This document shows positions 16,201-24,098 of a stretch of DNA of 64,000 nt, one piece after another; the stretch's first letter is position 1; each line of letters begins with the position of its first letter. The translations under genes and the position numbers were made by a program. This DNA is from Lachnospiraceae bacterium (lineage in GTDB: Bacteria; Bacillota; Clostridia; Lachnospirales; Lachnospiraceae): NCBI GenBank assembly GCA_910575835.1, contig CAJTGB010000012.1, positions 1-64,000 on the forward strand, in the 5' to 3' direction. The notes under the pieces were generated by a model. The model searched no databases. It saw only the letters and a program-made list of their open reading frames with translations, and was not told the DNA's origin.

Positions 16201-18613
16201 GCGCCATAATATCTCTCTCTATCGAATCATAATGATAGAAATACACCTCCGATACCGTGATCGTACCGGATGCTACGGCACGCGCAAGCCCAAACTGGAG
16301 CTTCTTAGCCTTGATCGGCTCTGAAAGCTTGATCAGATAGTAAGGCCTGTTATCTGAATCTACCTTCTTCTGGATTCCCATCCTTGGAAGTACATTGACA
16401 TTGCCGTTCTCATCCCAATATCTGACCTGTACATAGCCGTAGTTCGGACTCTGGGGCACTACTTCCTGAAGCGCGATCCGGTCAAGCTCATATGCCTGGT
16501 CAAACTCATAGGTGAAACCATGTTTCAGCGACAGAGCATTAAATCCGCCTCCGTCCCAGGTATTAAATACATGATGGGAAAGCGCATTATTATCCACCGT
16601 TCCCCATACGGTTCCGGCTTCCGTATCAAGCGGGCTGTCCTTCATCTCGCCTGTTCCGGTCACCGCGCTGATGATATGTCCGCTCACCTTACCCGGGTCT
16701 GCCCTGTTGATCAGCTTATACTTCGGCATCGCAGCCGGATCCTGGTCTGTAGTAACAGCCTTAGACGTAAGAGACGCCTTACCCTCTCCTAAGTCATTCA
16801 CACCTGTCACATATAACTCATAACTCGTCTTATCCTTCAGATCCGTTATCGTATGCTTGCTTGCGGTAATTCCTTCTATCTTAGTATATTCCTTCGTCCC
16901 GCTCTCTCTGTAATAGAGATTATAGGAGTCTGTATCCTCCATCATCTTCCAGGATGCGTCTATCGCGCGGTATTTGCCCTCCGCCTTCAGGCCGTCAGGA
17001 GCATCCGGCACCTTATCTACCTTAGGAACCACTCCGATCGGACTGCAATATCCGCTTCTCCATGCACCGTTCACAGACTGTACACGAACCTTATACTCCT
17101 TGCCGTTGACGAGCTTATCCTGCTTAAATGAGCTGACATTCAGCATATTGCCCTTCGTAGCAATTACTTCCTGCTCTCCGTTTTCATCCTCGATCAGTAC
17201 CTCATATCCCGTAACGTTCACACATGCATTCCAGGTCACAGTGAACTTCTTATTCCCCACTTCTGAGGCAAGTCCCTCCGGGATATCCCTTTGCGGTTCA
17301 GGGATCCGGTTCTCCATATCATTCACGAATTCCACCTTGGCGATCTCCGCAAGGTTATTATTATTCTTCATGCCCGTGATCTTGATGGTAACCTTCTTCA
17401 CCGCGATCTGGCTGCCAAGATCGATCATGATCTTGCCAAATCCGTCCTGCGTTACCGTCACCTCTTCAGCCGTAAGCAGCGGTTCGATCCCTTCCGGCAC
17501 AACGGGAACTTCGATCGTGTGATCGTTCTTCGTCTCGCTCCCGTCTTCACCCGTGACAGTCTCCGTATATGTAATCTCAACCGCAGCAGTATCGATCGGA
17601 TTATCCTCCTTCGAATCGATCACGATCCCGCCGGTAGGGAAGCTGTCTCCGTCAATGTCAAACACCATCGTCACCGGCGTCTTATCAGAGATCTTCGCCT
17701 GATCCTCCCGCGTCAGAGTCACAGCTCCTTCACCTCTGGACAGATTCTCAAGAGACCCCTTCACAAGGGTCTTATCGCCTGCGCTCTGTGTGATGGCAGA
17801 CGACGGCACATGCTGTTCCACGAATGACGCGGTATCCTCGCTCACCTTATACCCCTGAACAAAATAATCCAGATCCGTAAGGTCGAGCCTGCCGTCCCGA
17901 TTAAGGTCTGCCAGAGGATTGTCCTTCGGCTCCTTCTCCTGATCGATCAGATCTATAAGCTCGGTCTCATCCTTTTCTGTAATAACTCCGTTCCCATTCA
18001 CATCGCCGATCAGGACCGCTCCCGGATGCTTTCCCCCTGCAGTATAATCATATCCGCCGATAATTCCGGTCGCAAGGCTTACCTTATACGCCCAGCCCTC
18101 AACCTGAAGCTGCTGCTTATATGTGGCGAACCCTGGAGCTGATACCTCCAGCGCATAGAGTCCTTCTGTCAGATTGTCGAATGTGACTCCCTCCTGTACT
18201 TCCCTGACACCTTCTGACGGCAGCGTAATCTCCTTATTCTGTCCGTTCAGAGTTACGGTGAATGTCACCGGTTCTCCCCATTCTAATGTCTGGGCGATAT
18301 AGACGTCCACCTGTCCCTTGTTCAAATCGGCTTCTTTCGCCTCTTCCTCGCTTGCAAGGTTGATTCCTGCTTCTTCCTCCCCGCTTCCCGGCACTGTTAT
18401 GTCCGCCTCAGAAGTGGCTGACGGAGGATCTCCTGTGTTCTCCTGGCCGCTCTCATCCGGCCCATTTCCCGTATTCTGCTGGTCGCCTGTATCTGCCTGA
18501 TCCGTTGCCGAACCGCCGCTCTCAACTGCATCATCCAATCCTGTAGCATAAACACTCATACACGGCGCAAGAACCAATACTGCTGCCAGCAGATATGAAA
18601 CAATCCGCTTCAT
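13292..18613 (-). CDS. Large secreted M60-family metalloprotease with dockerin and carbohydrate-binding modules
   Basis: This 1773-residue secreted enzyme resembles the M60/enhancin zinc proteases that cut mucin-type glycoproteins. In order it has a signal peptide (to about 24), an acidic Gly/Ser/Thr region, a small beta domain (110-175), and a type I dockerin (about 200-256; GDVNGNGVITEKDE and ADLNRDGRLDLTDLDYF, two calcium loops). Next come a cohesin- or F5/8-like module, two fibronectin III domains (about 450-630) and a discoidin-like module (about 650-800). The M60 catalytic domain follows, with HEIGH at 1171-1175 and a downstream Glu (AEITNNY), then a C-terminal F5/8 (CBM32-like) module (about 1510-1640). 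It lacks a wall anchor, consistent with docking to the neighbouring cohesin-like protein. Confidence 0.9.
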   Translation of the reverse strand: MKRIVSYLLAAVLVLAPCMSVYATGLDDAVESGGSATDQADTGDQQNTGNGPDESGQENTGDPPSATSEADITVPGSGEEEAGINLASEEEAKEADLNKGQVDVYIAQTLEWGEPVTFTVTLNGQNKEITLPSEGVREVQEGVTFDNLTEGLYALEVSAPGFATYKQQLQVEGWAYKVSLATGIIGGYDYTAGGKHPGAVLIGDVNGNGVITEKDETELIDLIDQEKEPKDNPLADLNRDGRLDLTDLDYFVQGYKVSEDTASFVEQHVPSSAITQSAGDKTLVKGSLENLSRGEGAVTLTREDQAKISDKTPVTMVFDIDGDSFPTGGIVIDSKEDNPIDTAAVEITYTETVTGEDGSETKNDHTIEVPVVPEGIEPLLTAEEVTVTQDGFGKIMIDLGSQIAVKKVTIKITGMKNNNNLAEIAKVEFVNDMENRIPEPQRDIPEGLASEVGNKKFTVTWNACVNVTGYEVLIEDENGEQEVIATKGNMLNVSSFKQDKLVNGKEYKVRVQSVNGAWRSGYCSPIGVVPKVDKVPDAPDGLKAEGKYRAIDASWKMMEDTDSYNLYYRESGTKEYTKIEGITASKHTITDLKDKTSYELYVTGVNDLGEGKASLTSKAVTTDQDPAAMPKYKLINRADPGKVSGHIISAVTGTGEMKDSPLDTEAGTVWGTVDNNALSHHVFNTWDGGGFNALSLKHGFTYEFDQAYELDRIALQEVVPQSPNYGYVQVRYWDENGNVNVLPRMGIQKKVDSDNRPYYLIKLSEPIKAKKLQFGLARAVASGTITVSEVYFYHYDSIERDIMALYEDDLHTVLRSDVDQSVIDALRKRINTQDPESKEYHPDKDYLERELKTAEDILNSKQLTETVGIYNTITTRDVGRGFGGLNAWQPLGVTAAAGEEITVYVGHNTKKTGDTTNLQLVSTQYHSESGSMFRAVATLKIGRNDITIPKLWSVDAESGGALYVQYTGNNANDRYAVRVNGGVEVPRLDLYKVSDAGERLARAEAYITKLDAYVGSIQAKHNEVHKNSKNTSVQYEYKAADCILGASDIMLDTMMLSLPAQQILAGTGSGSTQARAQKLVTSMDAMEGMMGLFYQHKGLNNNATDVKDKIPANHLNIRYQRMFAGAFMYASGNHIGIEWGSAPGMINGVPVQSDDSGRYQSGQYFGWGIAHEIGHCINQGTYAVAEITNNYFAVLAQAHDDNDTVRFKYDNVYDKVTSGTKGRASNVFTQLGMYWQLHLAYDSGFNYKTYSDYTDQLNNLFFARVDSYSRTPAKAPAPGGVALALSGDRDQDLMRLACAAAQKNILDFFVRWGMTPNQDTVNYADQFAAETRAIYYVDDNSRVYRVNGSGSSLGTAGAVEAVGDSTAAVINASAANQVDITLSSKNISAEDIQGYEIVRCTTSNGQVEREVVGFTTGSQFTDVVTTMNNRVVTYEITLIDKYLNRSAVKTLPALKIMHEGEIDKTHWTASTNDMTATSALASDDEDIEDSCSPVKEAPIKNAIDNKSDTVYTGTAGVNAEVLIEFNQPTRVAGLKYTVNSGNPIKDYSVYVKNDADGTWIEAAAGSFEASGSRSVHFAKEGTKNIALYQTTAMKLAIKNQKGREIAITELDVFGVTGDNVEFRKASGSGTAAIGKLDNAYQYGQKDTDVIPAGSIVFTGTYKGNSAYNVVLLYDQNGNIVGGTGTDGSLNAEQVVFSTVSESGPIEDTYDGTWIYWIKPEQADLASLKQVRAELYRVDNALTLEGQRMVSDTVFETMPSTLPSITLSGKKQQR

Positions 18614-18631
18614 ATTCCTCTCCTTTCACAA

Positions 18632-18751
18632 CTATTTCTCATCCTTTTTATCTTTTTTGGACTTCATAATCCTAATGACAGCGCTGATAATAACTACTGC
18701 TGCCACCGCATAGAATATGACATCAGATCCCGCCTTAAACATCTCGTACAT
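18632..18751 (-). CDS. Small single-span membrane peptide (39 residues)
   Basis: The frame MYEMFKAGSDVIFYAVAAVV, then IISAVIRIMKSKKDKKDEK, contains one transmembrane helix and a Lys/Asp/Glu tail. The ATG follows AGGAGG by nine bases and the stop is 18 bp from the M60 start. It is the first gene of the M60-cohesin operon, directly behind a strong promoter. Function unknown; it could help secretion or membrane tethering of the large protein. It has no recognisable toxin or signal-peptide features. Confidence 0.7.
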   Translation of the reverse strand: MYEMFKAGSDVIFYAVAAVVIISAVIRIMKSKKDKKDEK

Positions 18752-18826
18752 GTTAGATCTTCCTCCTGCTTATTCCTTTCTAAGGTCTGTCCAACTATCG
18801 GTTTTAGCGGCCATAAACCCATATTC

Positions 18827-18855
18827 ATTATATCTTCCTGATGAGATTTTTGCAA
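18827..18855 (-). promoter_or_regulatory. Strong sigma-A-type promoter of the M60 operon
   Basis: On the minus strand there is TTGCAA (18850-18855), exactly 17 bp, then TATAAT (18827-18832), 76 bases before the small membrane peptide. Two CACTTA repeats 18 bp apart and an inverted ATAAGT lie just upstream (18860-18896). They are candidate binding sites for a regulator such as the adjacent LytTR response regulator. The promoter assignment is strong; the regulator link is inference. Confidence 0.75.
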
Positions 18856-18909
18856 TATACTTATGCGTCTTAAGTGTAATTTTTTCCATAAGTGAATGCT
18901 GTACTACCC

Positions 18910-19248
18910 TTACTTCATCCTGTACTTCCCAAACGCCTTCTCTTCGTCCACATGCACCTCCCGAAAGAACAGCACAAGCCATATGATGATCGCCAGAATC
19001 GCCGCATTCTGCGACATTGTCAGATCAGACAGGATGCCTCCCGCCTCCAATATCACCGCCCACAGGGCGAACGCATTTCTCTGATCCCGGCTCATCCTCT
19101 TCTTATCATACAGTTCTCTTTTTTCCTTCGGCATAGTATTGAACCCGGCGATCAGCATCGCGCCCTTTTCCCTAAGAACCGCGAAGAGAAGCGCCGTAAC
19201 CCCAAAGATAATACCTGCCCATTTACAAGTTCCCGTCCACATATCCAT
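18910..19248 (-). CDS. DUF3784-family membrane protein
   Basis: This protein of about 112 residues has three hydrophobic helices (CKWAGIIFGVTALLFAVL, NAFALWAVILEAGGILSDL, AAILAIIIWLVLFF). The DUF3784 loop AGFNTMPKEKRELYDKKRMSRDQR lies between the first two. The ATG at 19248 is preferred (GGAGG eight bases upstream). The family is common in Firmicutes and of unknown function. It is the last gene of the kinase/regulator operon. Confidence 0.85.
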   Translation of the reverse strand: MDMWTGTCKWAGIIFGVTALLFAVLREKGAMLIAGFNTMPKEKRELYDKKRMSRDQRNAFALWAVILEAGGILSDLTMSQNAAILAIIIWLVLFFREVHVDEEKAFGKYRMK

Positions 19249-19290
19249 CCCTTTCACCTCCCCGGCAGACAATCTGCCGCAGCTTGCCCG

Positions 19291-19725
19291 CTATTTAATA
19301 TAGAAGCCGCCCACCTTCATATCCTCGTCAAATGATATGGTGAACTGCGCTTTTCGTTTCTCATACTTTACCTTTATCACGGCAACCGCATATTCCTGTT
19401 CTGTATCCGGATCCTTGCTTCCGGTCACCGCCTCCTTATCATAGCCTTCAAATGCGCCAAGTTCTTCGATGACCGGCATCACCTGGGACCGTACCTGATC
19501 CTTGTCAAAAGCGCTTTTTAACATGGCGTTCCACCTGTCATCGACCAGCGTATCCACATCTCCTTCATTCAGGATCCCGATCACTTCCTTGGCCTCTTCC
19601 CTGACCTCTGCCTCGTCAAATTTGTCCGAAAGCTTCTGCCCTCCTGCACATCCTGTAAACATACCCGCAAGCATACCCGCTGCTATAAGCATGCCCATGA
19701 TCCTTCCCGTTCTTCTCTTTCTCAT
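19291..19725 (-). CDS. DUF3887-like lipoprotein
   Basis: This 144-residue exported protein has a twin-Arg/Lys start, hydrophobic stretch and lipobox-like MFTGC (Cys near 26), suggesting attachment to the outer face of the membrane. The folded part (FDEAEVREEAKEVIGILNEGDVDTL, then YAVAVIKVKYEKRKAQFTISFDEDMKVGGFYI) matches the DUF3887 fold. It is followed closely by the DUF3784 gene and preceded by the kinase gene (15 bp). It may be a sensor accessory or a target of the two-component pair; this is inference. Confidence 0.78.
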   Translation of the reverse strand: MRKRRTGRIMGMLIAAGMLAGMFTGCAGGQKLSDKFDEAEVREEAKEVIGILNEGDVDTLVDDRWNAMLKSAFDKDQVRSQVMPVIEELGAFEGYDKEAVTGSKDPDTEQEYAVAVIKVKYEKRKAQFTISFDEDMKVGGFYIK

Positions 19726-19740
19726 GATTTTCCTTCTCCT

Positions 19741-21075
19741 TTACTCTACATCCTTCTCCGGTATCGTTATATTTACAACAAACTTACTTCCAACCGTCTC
19801 TGTCAGGATTCCGCCGCCGTATTTTTCCAATGTAAGGCGCACATTTTCAAGTCCGATCCCCATATGCTTCCTCTCACCTTCCCTCTCCTGCTTAATATCT
19901 GCCTTCCCGGCTTTCTGAACAGACATGGAGTTCTCAAGCTTCATCACCGCAAAATCATGAAACGTATCCATCCGCATCTTGATCCATCTCTCTCCTTCCG
20001 CCTGCTGCGCCGCATCCAGTGCATTGTCCAGCAGATTGGCAAATATAGCCGTGATATCCATATCCCTGATATGCTCAAGGCTGATCCGGCCGATCCTGAC
20101 GTCCATCTCTATCCCTTTGCTCTTTGCCGCCTTCGCCTTGTCATTTAGAATGATGTTCAGCATCCGGCTGTCTGTATAATTCACGATTGAAAGAGAGTCC
20201 AGCATACCCTGCATATCCTTCACGTATTCCCTCCCCTGCTCTGCATCCTGCTTCCTAAGCTCCTCAATCGCCTGGAGATGGTTCCTCATATCGTGGATCA
20301 TCTTGCGCGATGACTGATACTGCTGTTCCACCATCTCATAATATTGATACTGCAGTTCATTTTGCTTCATCCTGATCTTAAGTTCTGCCTCAAGCTTCTT
20401 ATTCTTAGACTGGTAAGAGAATAAAAACCATATATAGAGATTCATCACGACCAGGAAGAAGATATCCAATATAATAAGAAACGCCCCGTACATCTGCATG
20501 AACACATCTCCGATGCTGATCAGGGAAAATATGATGAACACGCTGACAGCCGGAGGCAGAAACAGGCCGGCAAACCGGATTCCCTTCACGTCCTCGAATT
20601 TCCTTCTATTTAAAAATACCACCCATATCCCTGTCAGAAGAATATCTGTCAGCATCCTGACGATAAGCGTCACATCCGTCAGATAGTAATCAAAGACAGA
20701 CAGACCCCACCGCGTGGAGATGAATCCTAACATCAGATAGCCGATAAAAATCTGGCCTACAAGTACAGACACTGGATACAGGAAATAATAGAAGCGATAG
20801 ATTCTCATACGGTTATACAGGCCGTATCCTGCCGCCTCCGTCATCAAGACCATGAAAAGCGGCAGAACCAGATCCGTATAGCCGCTGTCCTCCATTCCGA
20901 AGGTAATTCCCGCAAATCCTGCCCAATAGAGAAAAAATATCCCCAAACGATACCTCTTCCTCGTAGTTAGGCTCTGTTCTGTGCGGCTCATGAAAAACCA
21001 GGTGCACAAAGTAATAACCACCGTCTCTGCCATCACAAGAATGTTGTACCACATCGCCGATTCTACCCAGCTCAT
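19741..21075 (-). CDS. GHKL sensor histidine kinase (AgrC/BlpH type)
   Basis: This 444-residue membrane kinase has six or seven N-terminal transmembrane helices (residues 1-220) and a dimerisation helix with HDMRNHL (phosphoacceptor His261). A GHKL ATPase domain follows with ANLLDNALDAA (N box) and GIGLENVRLTLEKYGGG (G box). This architecture is the AgrC/ComD class that senses peptides or membrane signals. The partner regulator lies 25 bp upstream. No AgrB/AgrD peptide genes are present, so the ligand is unknown. Confidence 0.92.
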   Translation of the reverse strand: MSWVESAMWYNILVMAETVVITLCTWFFMSRTEQSLTTRKRYRLGIFFLYWAGFAGITFGMEDSGYTDLVLPLFMVLMTEAAGYGLYNRMRIYRFYYFLYPVSVLVGQIFIGYLMLGFISTRWGLSVFDYYLTDVTLIVRMLTDILLTGIWVVFLNRRKFEDVKGIRFAGLFLPPAVSVFIIFSLISIGDVFMQMYGAFLIILDIFFLVVMNLYIWFLFSYQSKNKKLEAELKIRMKQNELQYQYYEMVEQQYQSSRKMIHDMRNHLQAIEELRKQDAEQGREYVKDMQGMLDSLSIVNYTDSRMLNIILNDKAKAAKSKGIEMDVRIGRISLEHIRDMDITAIFANLLDNALDAAQQAEGERWIKMRMDTFHDFAVMKLENSMSVQKAGKADIKQEREGERKHMGIGLENVRLTLEKYGGGILTETVGSKFVVNITIPEKDVE

Positions 21076-21100
21076 GCCATCTCTCCTCCATGCTTAATGC

Positions 21101-21811
21101 TCAATGCATCCCCGCCAGACTGTCCGCCTGATATTTCCCAAGCGCCGCCCGGAATTCCACAGACCGCTTCTGCGACAGCGGGATCTGATCTCCGTTCATC
21201 ATAATGATCTCGTATCCCCGGATCGCCTTTACATGATGCAGGTTGACGACGAAGCTCTTGTGCGGGGCGGCAAAACCATAGGGTCCGAATATCCCCAAGT
21301 ATTCCGCTATCTTTCCCCGCACCATAACCTCCCTGTGCTTTAAGACAAACCGAAGCTTCCGGCTCTGATATTCCAGATAATAGAGCTCCGATATCACAAA
21401 CTCTTCGATCCCTTCTGTCGTCTGCACCCGGAAGGGAATCCCCTTCTCTTCCTCCCCTCCGTAGATGAGCGCTTCCTTCATCTGCCGGATGATCTCTTCC
21501 TTTTGCACGGGTTTTACAAGGAAGGCAAAAGGATGCACCGCAAAGGACTGACTCATATAATCCTGATATCCTGTGACATAGATGATCTTCACCTTCCGGT
21601 CCGATCTTCGAATCCTTTCCGCCACTTCAATTCCATTTCCCCCAGGCATATCAATATCCAGGAACAGAATGTCATACTCTCCGTAACCCCGAAGAAGATC
21701 TGCTCCGCCTGCGAACTCTTCCACCCGGCAGGATATCCCGGATTCGGAAACCGTCCTGCATAAGAACCGACGCATTCTGACATCGTCATCACATATGGCT
21801 ATCCGGTACAT
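21101..21811 (-). CDS. LytTR-family response regulator
   Basis: This 236-residue regulator has an N-terminal receiver (MYRIAICDDDVRMRRFL; phosphoacceptor in ILFLDIDMPGGNG; Lys in FLVKPV). The C-terminal LytTR DNA-binding domain (residues about 135-230) has ELYYLEYQSRKLRFVLKHREVMVRG and FVVNLHHVKAIRG. The start at 21811 follows GGGAGGTGCAAAG; a longer frame lacks spacing. It is coupled to the GHKL kinase. Targets may include the M60 operon promoter at 18.8 kb. Confidence 0.93.
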   Translation of the reverse strand: MYRIAICDDDVRMRRFLCRTVSESGISCRVEEFAGGADLLRGYGEYDILFLDIDMPGGNGIEVAERIRRSDRKVKIIYVTGYQDYMSQSFAVHPFAFLVKPVQKEEIIRQMKEALIYGGEEEKGIPFRVQTTEGIEEFVISELYYLEYQSRKLRFVLKHREVMVRGKIAEYLGIFGPYGFAAPHKSFVVNLHHVKAIRGYEIIMMNGDQIPLSQKRSVEFRAALGKYQADSLAGMH

Positions 21812-21824
21812 CTTTGCACCTCCC

Positions 21825-22244
21825 CTACCGTCCAATCTTAATCGCCGGGTTGATCCGCTTCAATTCCCGGAACAGCAATTCCTTATCACACACGGAGATC
21901 AACGCCTCCTGCCGTCTCCCCCTTATCATTACCCGGTCTAATGACAGCGCCCCGGATGCGATCGGATTATGTGTCTTATACACTTCCCTGATCTCCCCGA
22001 TCTCAATAGTAGTCCTGCAAAGGCCTAATACCAGTATCAGCCTTTCGCCGTCGATCTCTACATAATTTTTCACCAGCATCGGCAGGAACACGATATTCCA
22101 GACAAGGAAAACAAATATCATAATTACCAGCATTCCAACATCTTTCCCCTCCTCTGACGGTTCAAAAAAGAGGTAGAGCATCAAGATCTCCATACCCACG
22201 AACATTATCCAGAACCAAATTGCTATCTTCCCTTTTATCCTCAT
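21825..22244 (-). CDS. Membrane protein with bacterial PH-like domain (DUF1200 type)
   Basis: This 139-residue protein has two N-terminal transmembrane helices (IAIWFWIMFVGMEILMLYLFF and VGMLVIMIFVFLVWNIVFLPMLV). A cytosolic PH-like domain follows, ending in IASGALSLDRVMIRGRRQEALISVCDKELLFRELKRINPAI, the DUF1200/bPH pattern. The ATG follows AGGAGG. It is the first gene of the kinase/regulator operon, 13 bp before the response regulator. Function unknown. Confidence 0.8.
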   Translation of the reverse strand: MRIKGKIAIWFWIMFVGMEILMLYLFFEPSEEGKDVGMLVIMIFVFLVWNIVFLPMLVKNYVEIDGERLILVLGLCRTTIEIGEIREVYKTHNPIASGALSLDRVMIRGRRQEALISVCDKELLFRELKRINPAIKIGR

Positions 22245-22495
22245 GTTACGCCTCCTGAATCTTCATTTTTAAAGCCAATAAAGTCTCAATATTCGAATAT
22301 CTTTATCACTATTATATACTTTTTTATAGGAAGGACAATAGAAGATTCCTGTGATATTGTTTCAGAAACATAAGGTAGTGTACGGTGATATATGTTCTAA
22401 ATGGCTTCTACGTCCACCACACTAACAACAGCAAGAGGCCGGGATTCAGAAATGCACTGGCTCCCAGCTTGTAAAATCAGGAGGTTTATGGTAGT

Positions 22496-23320
22496 ATGGA
22501 AATACGAAAACGAAAGGGAAAGCAGGTGGGAAGATTGACGGTGACGGATAAGCAACATCAGGAAGATTTACAGCGTTTGCGTTTGTTAAGGCCAATCGAT
22601 GATGATTTCATGCGTTGTCTTTTTAAAGACAATATTCCACTGGCTGAATTTGTGTTGCGCATTATCACTGATAAACCTGATTTAATTATTACTGAGTGTG
22701 AAACACAGAAAGATATGAAAAGACTAGCCGGGGCACGTTCTATCTGCTTGGACGCATATGGAACGGATTCGGTTGGAAAAAAATATGATTTAGAAGTCCA
22801 GAGGCAGGACAAAGGAGCAGACCCGCACAGGGCAAGATACCATTCAAGCGTAATGGATATAGAGAATCTCCATTCAGGTCAGGAATTTAAGGAGTTGCCG
22901 GACACATATACAATCTTTATCATTGAAAAAGATTTTTACGGTCAAGGCGAAGCGGTTTATCCGATTGAGAGAATCAACCTTGCAACGGGTAAATCTTTTG
23001 AAGATGGGGAGCATATTCTTTATGTGAATGGTGAATATCGTGGAGATTCTGCTATGGGAAAACTCATGTACGATTTTAATTGTACCAAAGCAGATGATAT
23101 GAATTTTGAATTGATGGCAAACCGAACACGGTATCTAAAAGAGAATCCGAAAGGAGTGAGCGAGATGTGTAAAATTATGGAAGATATGAGAAGTGAATCT
23201 TTAAAAGAGGTTGCTCTTCGTATGTTGTCAGCTGGAAAATATGCTCTGGAAGAAATTGCAAATATTTCTGGACTTTCTCTTGATGAAGTGAAAAAATTGA
23301 AAGCAGAACGGTCAGCATAA
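22496..23320 (+). CDS. Rpn-type PD-(D/E)XK nuclease family protein
   Basis: This 274-residue protein belongs to the Rpn/PD-(D/E)XK 'transposase' group. It has DDDFMRCLFKDNIPLAEFVLRIIT, then LDAYGTDSVGKKYDLEVQRQD (metal site D...E-x-Q), then ARYHSSVMDI and KELPDTYTIFIIEKD. The C-terminus has a short helix-turn-helix (YALEEIANISGLSLDEVKKLKAE). Rpn proteins are DNA nucleases that promote recA-independent recombination and spread as accessory genes. GGAGG lies 12 bases upstream. It is the first plus-strand gene in a run of accessory genes; the local codon use is more AT-rich than its neighbours. Confidence 0.85.
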   Translation: MEIRKRKGKQVGRLTVTDKQHQEDLQRLRLLRPIDDDFMRCLFKDNIPLAEFVLRIITDKPDLIITECETQKDMKRLAGARSICLDAYGTDSVGKKYDLEVQRQDKGADPHRARYHSSVMDIENLHSGQEFKELPDTYTIFIIEKDFYGQGEAVYPIERINLATGKSFEDGEHILYVNGEYRGDSAMGKLMYDFNCTKADDMNFELMANRTRYLKENPKGVSEMCKIMEDMRSESLKEVALRMLSAGKYALEEIANISGLSLDEVKKLKAERSA

Positions 23321-23456
23321 AACAAAACCGCAGGCCGGGAATCTAAAAACAGGTTCGTTTTCTATATTGAACCTCTGTTCACAATATGGTACATTAGTTA
23401 ACAAAAATAGAGAAAAACGTTTATATAAATTCGTCAGCACAAAGGAGGTTTACAAA

Positions 23457-23999
23457 ATGGCTTCAGCACAGCGGCCTACTTATACCATTGATGATATCTA
23501 CGCCCTCCCAGACGGGCAGCGGGCGGAGCTGATCGACGGAAAGATGTATATGATGGCGCCGCCAAATGCAAGACATCAAGACATTATTTTTTCATTATCA
23601 AGAAAAATTGCAGACTATATTGATGCGAATCAAGGATCTTGCAAAATATATCTTGCTCCTTATGCAGTATTTTTAAATGCTGACGATAAGAACTATGTTG
23701 AGCCTGATATATCTGTTATCTGTGATAAAAGCAAACTAGAAGATAAGGGGTGTAACGGGGCTCCTGATTGGATTGTAGAAGTAATCTCTCCATCAACACA
23801 GCGGATGGATTATAGTATCAAGCTATTTAAGTACCGCATTGCCGGGGTTCGGGAATACTGGATCGTGAACCCGATAACAAAAACGGTTCAAATATATTCT
23901 TTTGACGACGACGAAGATTCCAGCCAGTTTTCTTTTGATGATGAAATCCCCGTCCATATATTTGATGGTTTGACTATCAAACTCTCTGATTTATTATAG
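23457..23999 (+). CDS. Uma2-family putative restriction endonuclease
   Basis: This 180-residue protein is of the Uma2 (DUF820) family, a PD-(D/E)XK nuclease fold abundant in cyanobacteria and some Clostridia. Motifs include DDIYALPDGQRAELIDGKMYMMAPP, VEPDISVICD (catalytic Asp), DWIVEVISPST (Glu) and KYRIAGVREYWIVNP. The start at 23457 follows AAAGGAGGTTTACAAA. The first 100 bases are GC-rich while the rest is AT-rich. Biological role is unknown for the family. Confidence 0.88.
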   Translation: MASAQRPTYTIDDIYALPDGQRAELIDGKMYMMAPPNARHQDIIFSLSRKIADYIDANQGSCKIYLAPYAVFLNADDKNYVEPDISVICDKSKLEDKGCNGAPDWIVEVISPSTQRMDYSIKLFKYRIAGVREYWIVNPITKTVQIYSFDDDEDSSQFSFDDEIPVHIFDGLTIKLSDLL

Positions 24000-24045
24000 A
24001 GAAAGAACCGCAAAAGGCTATCTGTTATGTGGATGACTGGTATAA

Positions 24046-24080
24046 GTAAAAACCAGGAATCGCTTTTTAGATTCCTGGTC
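24046..24080 (-). terminator. Terminator of the broken ATPase gene
   Basis: On the minus strand GACCAGGAATC, loop TAAAAAGC, GATTCCTGGTTTTTAC. It lies 18 bases after the stop at 24099. It may also catch plus-strand transcripts of the Uma2 gene. Confidence 0.75.
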
Positions 24081-24098
24081 TCTAATCATTTTCTTCAC

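Noticed and set aside
18770-18982. Minus-strand frame containing MEKITLKTHKYIAKI
   Set aside because: The strong TTGCAA-17-TATAAT promoter lies inside it and there is no good ribosome site; more likely the leader region of the M60 operon.
22340-22495. Possible insertion-sequence end before the Rpn gene
   Set aside because: Short GGCCGGGA matches exist before and after the gene, but they are too short and have no inverted partner or target duplication.
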